Below, piece after piece: positions 6,342-7,464 of a DNA stretch of 7,464 nt. Numbering within the stretch: position 1 is the stretch's first letter; each line of letters begins with the position of its first letter. This stretch comes from G020354645 sp050053515. GTDB taxonomy: Bacteria; Desulfobacterota; Desulfobacteria; Desulfobacterales; G020354645. Under the pieces are notes generated by a model, which saw nothing but the letters and a program-made list of their open reading frames with translations, was not told where the DNA came from and ran no database searches. The stretch spans positions 1-7,464 of the forward strand of contig JASFTQ010000238.1 in NCBI GenBank assembly GCA_050053515.1. The letters are read 5' to 3'. The translations under genes were made by a program, and so were the position numbers.

Positions 6342-6398
6342 GCTTCAGGCTTCACCCTTCGAGCTACGACCCGACAAGTGGCTTGAGGCGTTCACCCT
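6342..6398. repeat. Imperfect direct repeat in the argB-deacetylase spacer
   Basis: GCTTCAGGCTTCACCCT (6342-6358) recurs as GCTTGAGGCGTTCACCCT (6381-6398), with one substitution and one inserted base and a period of about 39-40 nt. It lies in the 192-bp non-coding spacer 6313-6504, just before the perfect hairpin. It may be part of a dispersed repeat rather than a local duplication. Confidence 0.4.
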
Positions 6399-6417
6399 GT
6401 TGAACCGCGACAGCCAG

Positions 6418-6449
6418 CGCTAACCCCGCAGCCTGCTGCGGGGTTAGCG
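6418..6449. terminator. Perfect 14-bp hairpin after argB, possible terminator without a T-run
   Basis: CGCTAACCCCGCAG (6418-6431), loop CCTG (6432-6435), and the exact reverse complement (6436-6449). It is the strongest stem in the window and sits about 105 nt past the argB stop. Neither flank has a run of T or A of the kind an intrinsic terminator needs, so it could equally be a repeat-derived palindrome or an mRNA 3'-end stabiliser. Confidence 0.45.
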
Positions 6450-6504
6450 AGCGAATCGGAAAATAGATATTCGAACCGAAGATTAACTCCGACAAAGCCT
6501 TTTA

Positions 6505-7464
6505 ATGGAAAAGCGCATCATCGAAATTTTACAAAAGCTGGTCGAAATCGACTCCCGCAATCCGGGCCTCTCCAGGGGACCCGGGGAAAAGGAAATTGCA
6601 GAATTTATTGGGCAACATCTTCAAAAATTGAGGATAGACACCGAACTTCAACCGATCGAATCCAACCGAACGAATACCGTTGCGATCATAACGGGATCCA
6701 ATAGGCGGCAATCGCTGCTGTTGAACGGGCATCTCGATACGGTGGGTGCCGAAGGCATGCCGAGTCCTTTTTCCTTGATCCGGGACGGTGACAGGCTTTA
6801 TGGACGCGGTTGTTATGATATGAAGGGCAGCCTTGCCGTCATGTTGCTGCTGGCGGAGTATTTCATGCAACATCAACCCCCGCATGACATATTGCTCACT
6901 TTTGTGGCCGATGAGGAGAATAAAAGCATCGGCATGGAGCATATCGTTCAGCGTTGGCTGCCGGGCGTGACCCCGAGGCCGTTTGGCGCTATCTTTCTGG
7001 AGCCGACCGAAGAGGATATCGGCGTCTGCCACAAGGGATTCACCTGGTATGAAGTGGAGGTCACCGGTAAAGCGGCCCATGGCAGCTTTCCCGCTGAAGG
7101 GATTGATGCCATATTGCCCCTGAGAGCCGCCCTCGACGAACTGGACCACATTCAATCTCAATTGTCCGTCAGGGAGGCCGACCCGCTATTGGGGCATGCC
7201 ACCCTGCACAGCAGCATTATAGAGGGTGGAACCGAATTGAGTGTGATTCCCGCAAGGTCGCGGCTCCAGTGGGAACGGCGCACACTTCCGCATGAAACCC
7301 GCCGGGAGTTGAATTTGGAGCTGAATCGTGTCATCCAGGCCGTTAAAAGTCATCCGGGAAATCACGCGGTGAAAGGTCGTCAAATTTTTGTCAGGCGACC
7401 CTACAGAGTCTCGGATGACGCTTTGGTGCTCAGACGCTTGCAAAAATATTCACCCGAATCAAAA
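6505..7464 (+). CDS. M20-family metallohydrolase (ArgE/DapE/LysK-type deacetylase), 3' end cut by window
   Basis: 320 residues are visible, with no stop before the right edge. Two-zinc M20 peptidase fold: H76 and D78 in NGHLDTVG, the bridging D105 in GRGCYDMKG, general base E137 and ligand E138 in VADEEN, and E166 in FLEPT. H192 is in GKAAHGSFP, at the start of the lid/dimerisation domain (M20_dimer), which runs to about 300. The final histidine ligand lies beyond the window. Related enzymes remove acyl groups from acetylornithine, succinyl-diaminopimelate or LysW-lysine. With argB upstream, acetylornithine or acetyl-amino-acid deacetylation is the likeliest role, but the substrate cannot be fixed from sequence. 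ATG 6505 is the only start downstream of an in-frame stop at 6484-6486, yet no good Shine-Dalgarno precedes it. The 192-bp spacer with a strong hairpin argues that it may not share the argS-argB transcript. Confidence 0.88.
   Translation, partial: MEKRIIEILQKLVEIDSRNPGLSRGPGEKEIAEFIGQHLQKLRIDTELQPIESNRTNTVAIITGSNRRQSLLLNGHLDTVGAEGMPSPFSLIRDGDRLYGRGCYDMKGSLAVMLLLAEYFMQHQPPHDILLTFVADEENKSIGMEHIVQRWLPGVTPRPFGAIFLEPTEEDIGVCHKGFTWYEVEVTGKAAHGSFPAEGIDAILPLRAALDELDHIQSQLSVREADPLLGHATLHSSIIEGGTELSVIPARSRLQWERRTLPHETRRELNLELNRVIQAVKSHPGNHAVKGRQIFVRRPYRVSDDALVLRRLQKYSPESK

Noticed and set aside
6529..7161. 210-codon open frame on the minus strand
   Set aside because: Antisense to the M20 deacetylase, whose plus-strand frame shows all metal-binding motifs. 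The minus-strand product shows no recognisable domain.

Overview
The window looks like an ordinary chromosomal stretch from a Gram-negative, probably anaerobic, member of the Desulfobacterota (deltaproteobacterial sulfate-reducer type). This is an inference from protein flavour, roughly balanced GC content, and short palindromic repeats between genes. No tRNA, rRNA, CRISPR array, transposase or phage gene was seen. The genes fall into two divergent blocks separated by a repeat-rich intergenic region of about 550 bp.

Left block, minus strand, read right to left. First comes a complete aspartate carbamoyltransferase gene (pyrB, 2112-3194) with a good sigma-70-type promoter (3293-3321), a hairpin at the predicted 5' end of its mRNA, and a short terminator-like hairpin after its stop. 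Next is a possible 58-codon small gene (1815-1991) that overlaps the start of a family 4 glycosyltransferase (581-1858). The glycosyltransferase in turn overlaps by 20 nt a class I SAM-dependent methyltransferase (1-600, C-terminus cut by the window edge). The glycosyltransferase/methyltransferase pair closely resembles a gene pair I recall from Actinobacteria and Deltaproteobacteria, where its product is undefined and a prenyltransferase/terpene-cyclase-like gene often follows. That makes it the best candidate here for an undescribed pathway.

Right block, plus strand. Arginyl-tRNA synthetase (argS, 3745-5511) is followed after 21 nt by a short-form acetylglutamate kinase (argB, 5533-6312). 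A 192-bp spacer holds an imperfect direct repeat and a perfect 14-bp hairpin. It is followed by an M20-family metallopeptidase/deacetylase (6505-7464, cut by the right edge) of the ArgE/DapE/LysK type. Kinase plus deacetylase would fit a linear arginine-type pathway, next to the enzyme that charges tRNA with arginine.

PyrB and ArgB both draw on the carbamoyl-phosphate/arginine-pyrimidine part of metabolism, but they are divergently transcribed and nothing in the sequence shows that they are regulated together. Start codons for the glycosyltransferase (GTG), methyltransferase (TTG) and PyrB (second ATG) were chosen from Shine-Dalgarno placement and family N-termini. They differ from the longest open frames.
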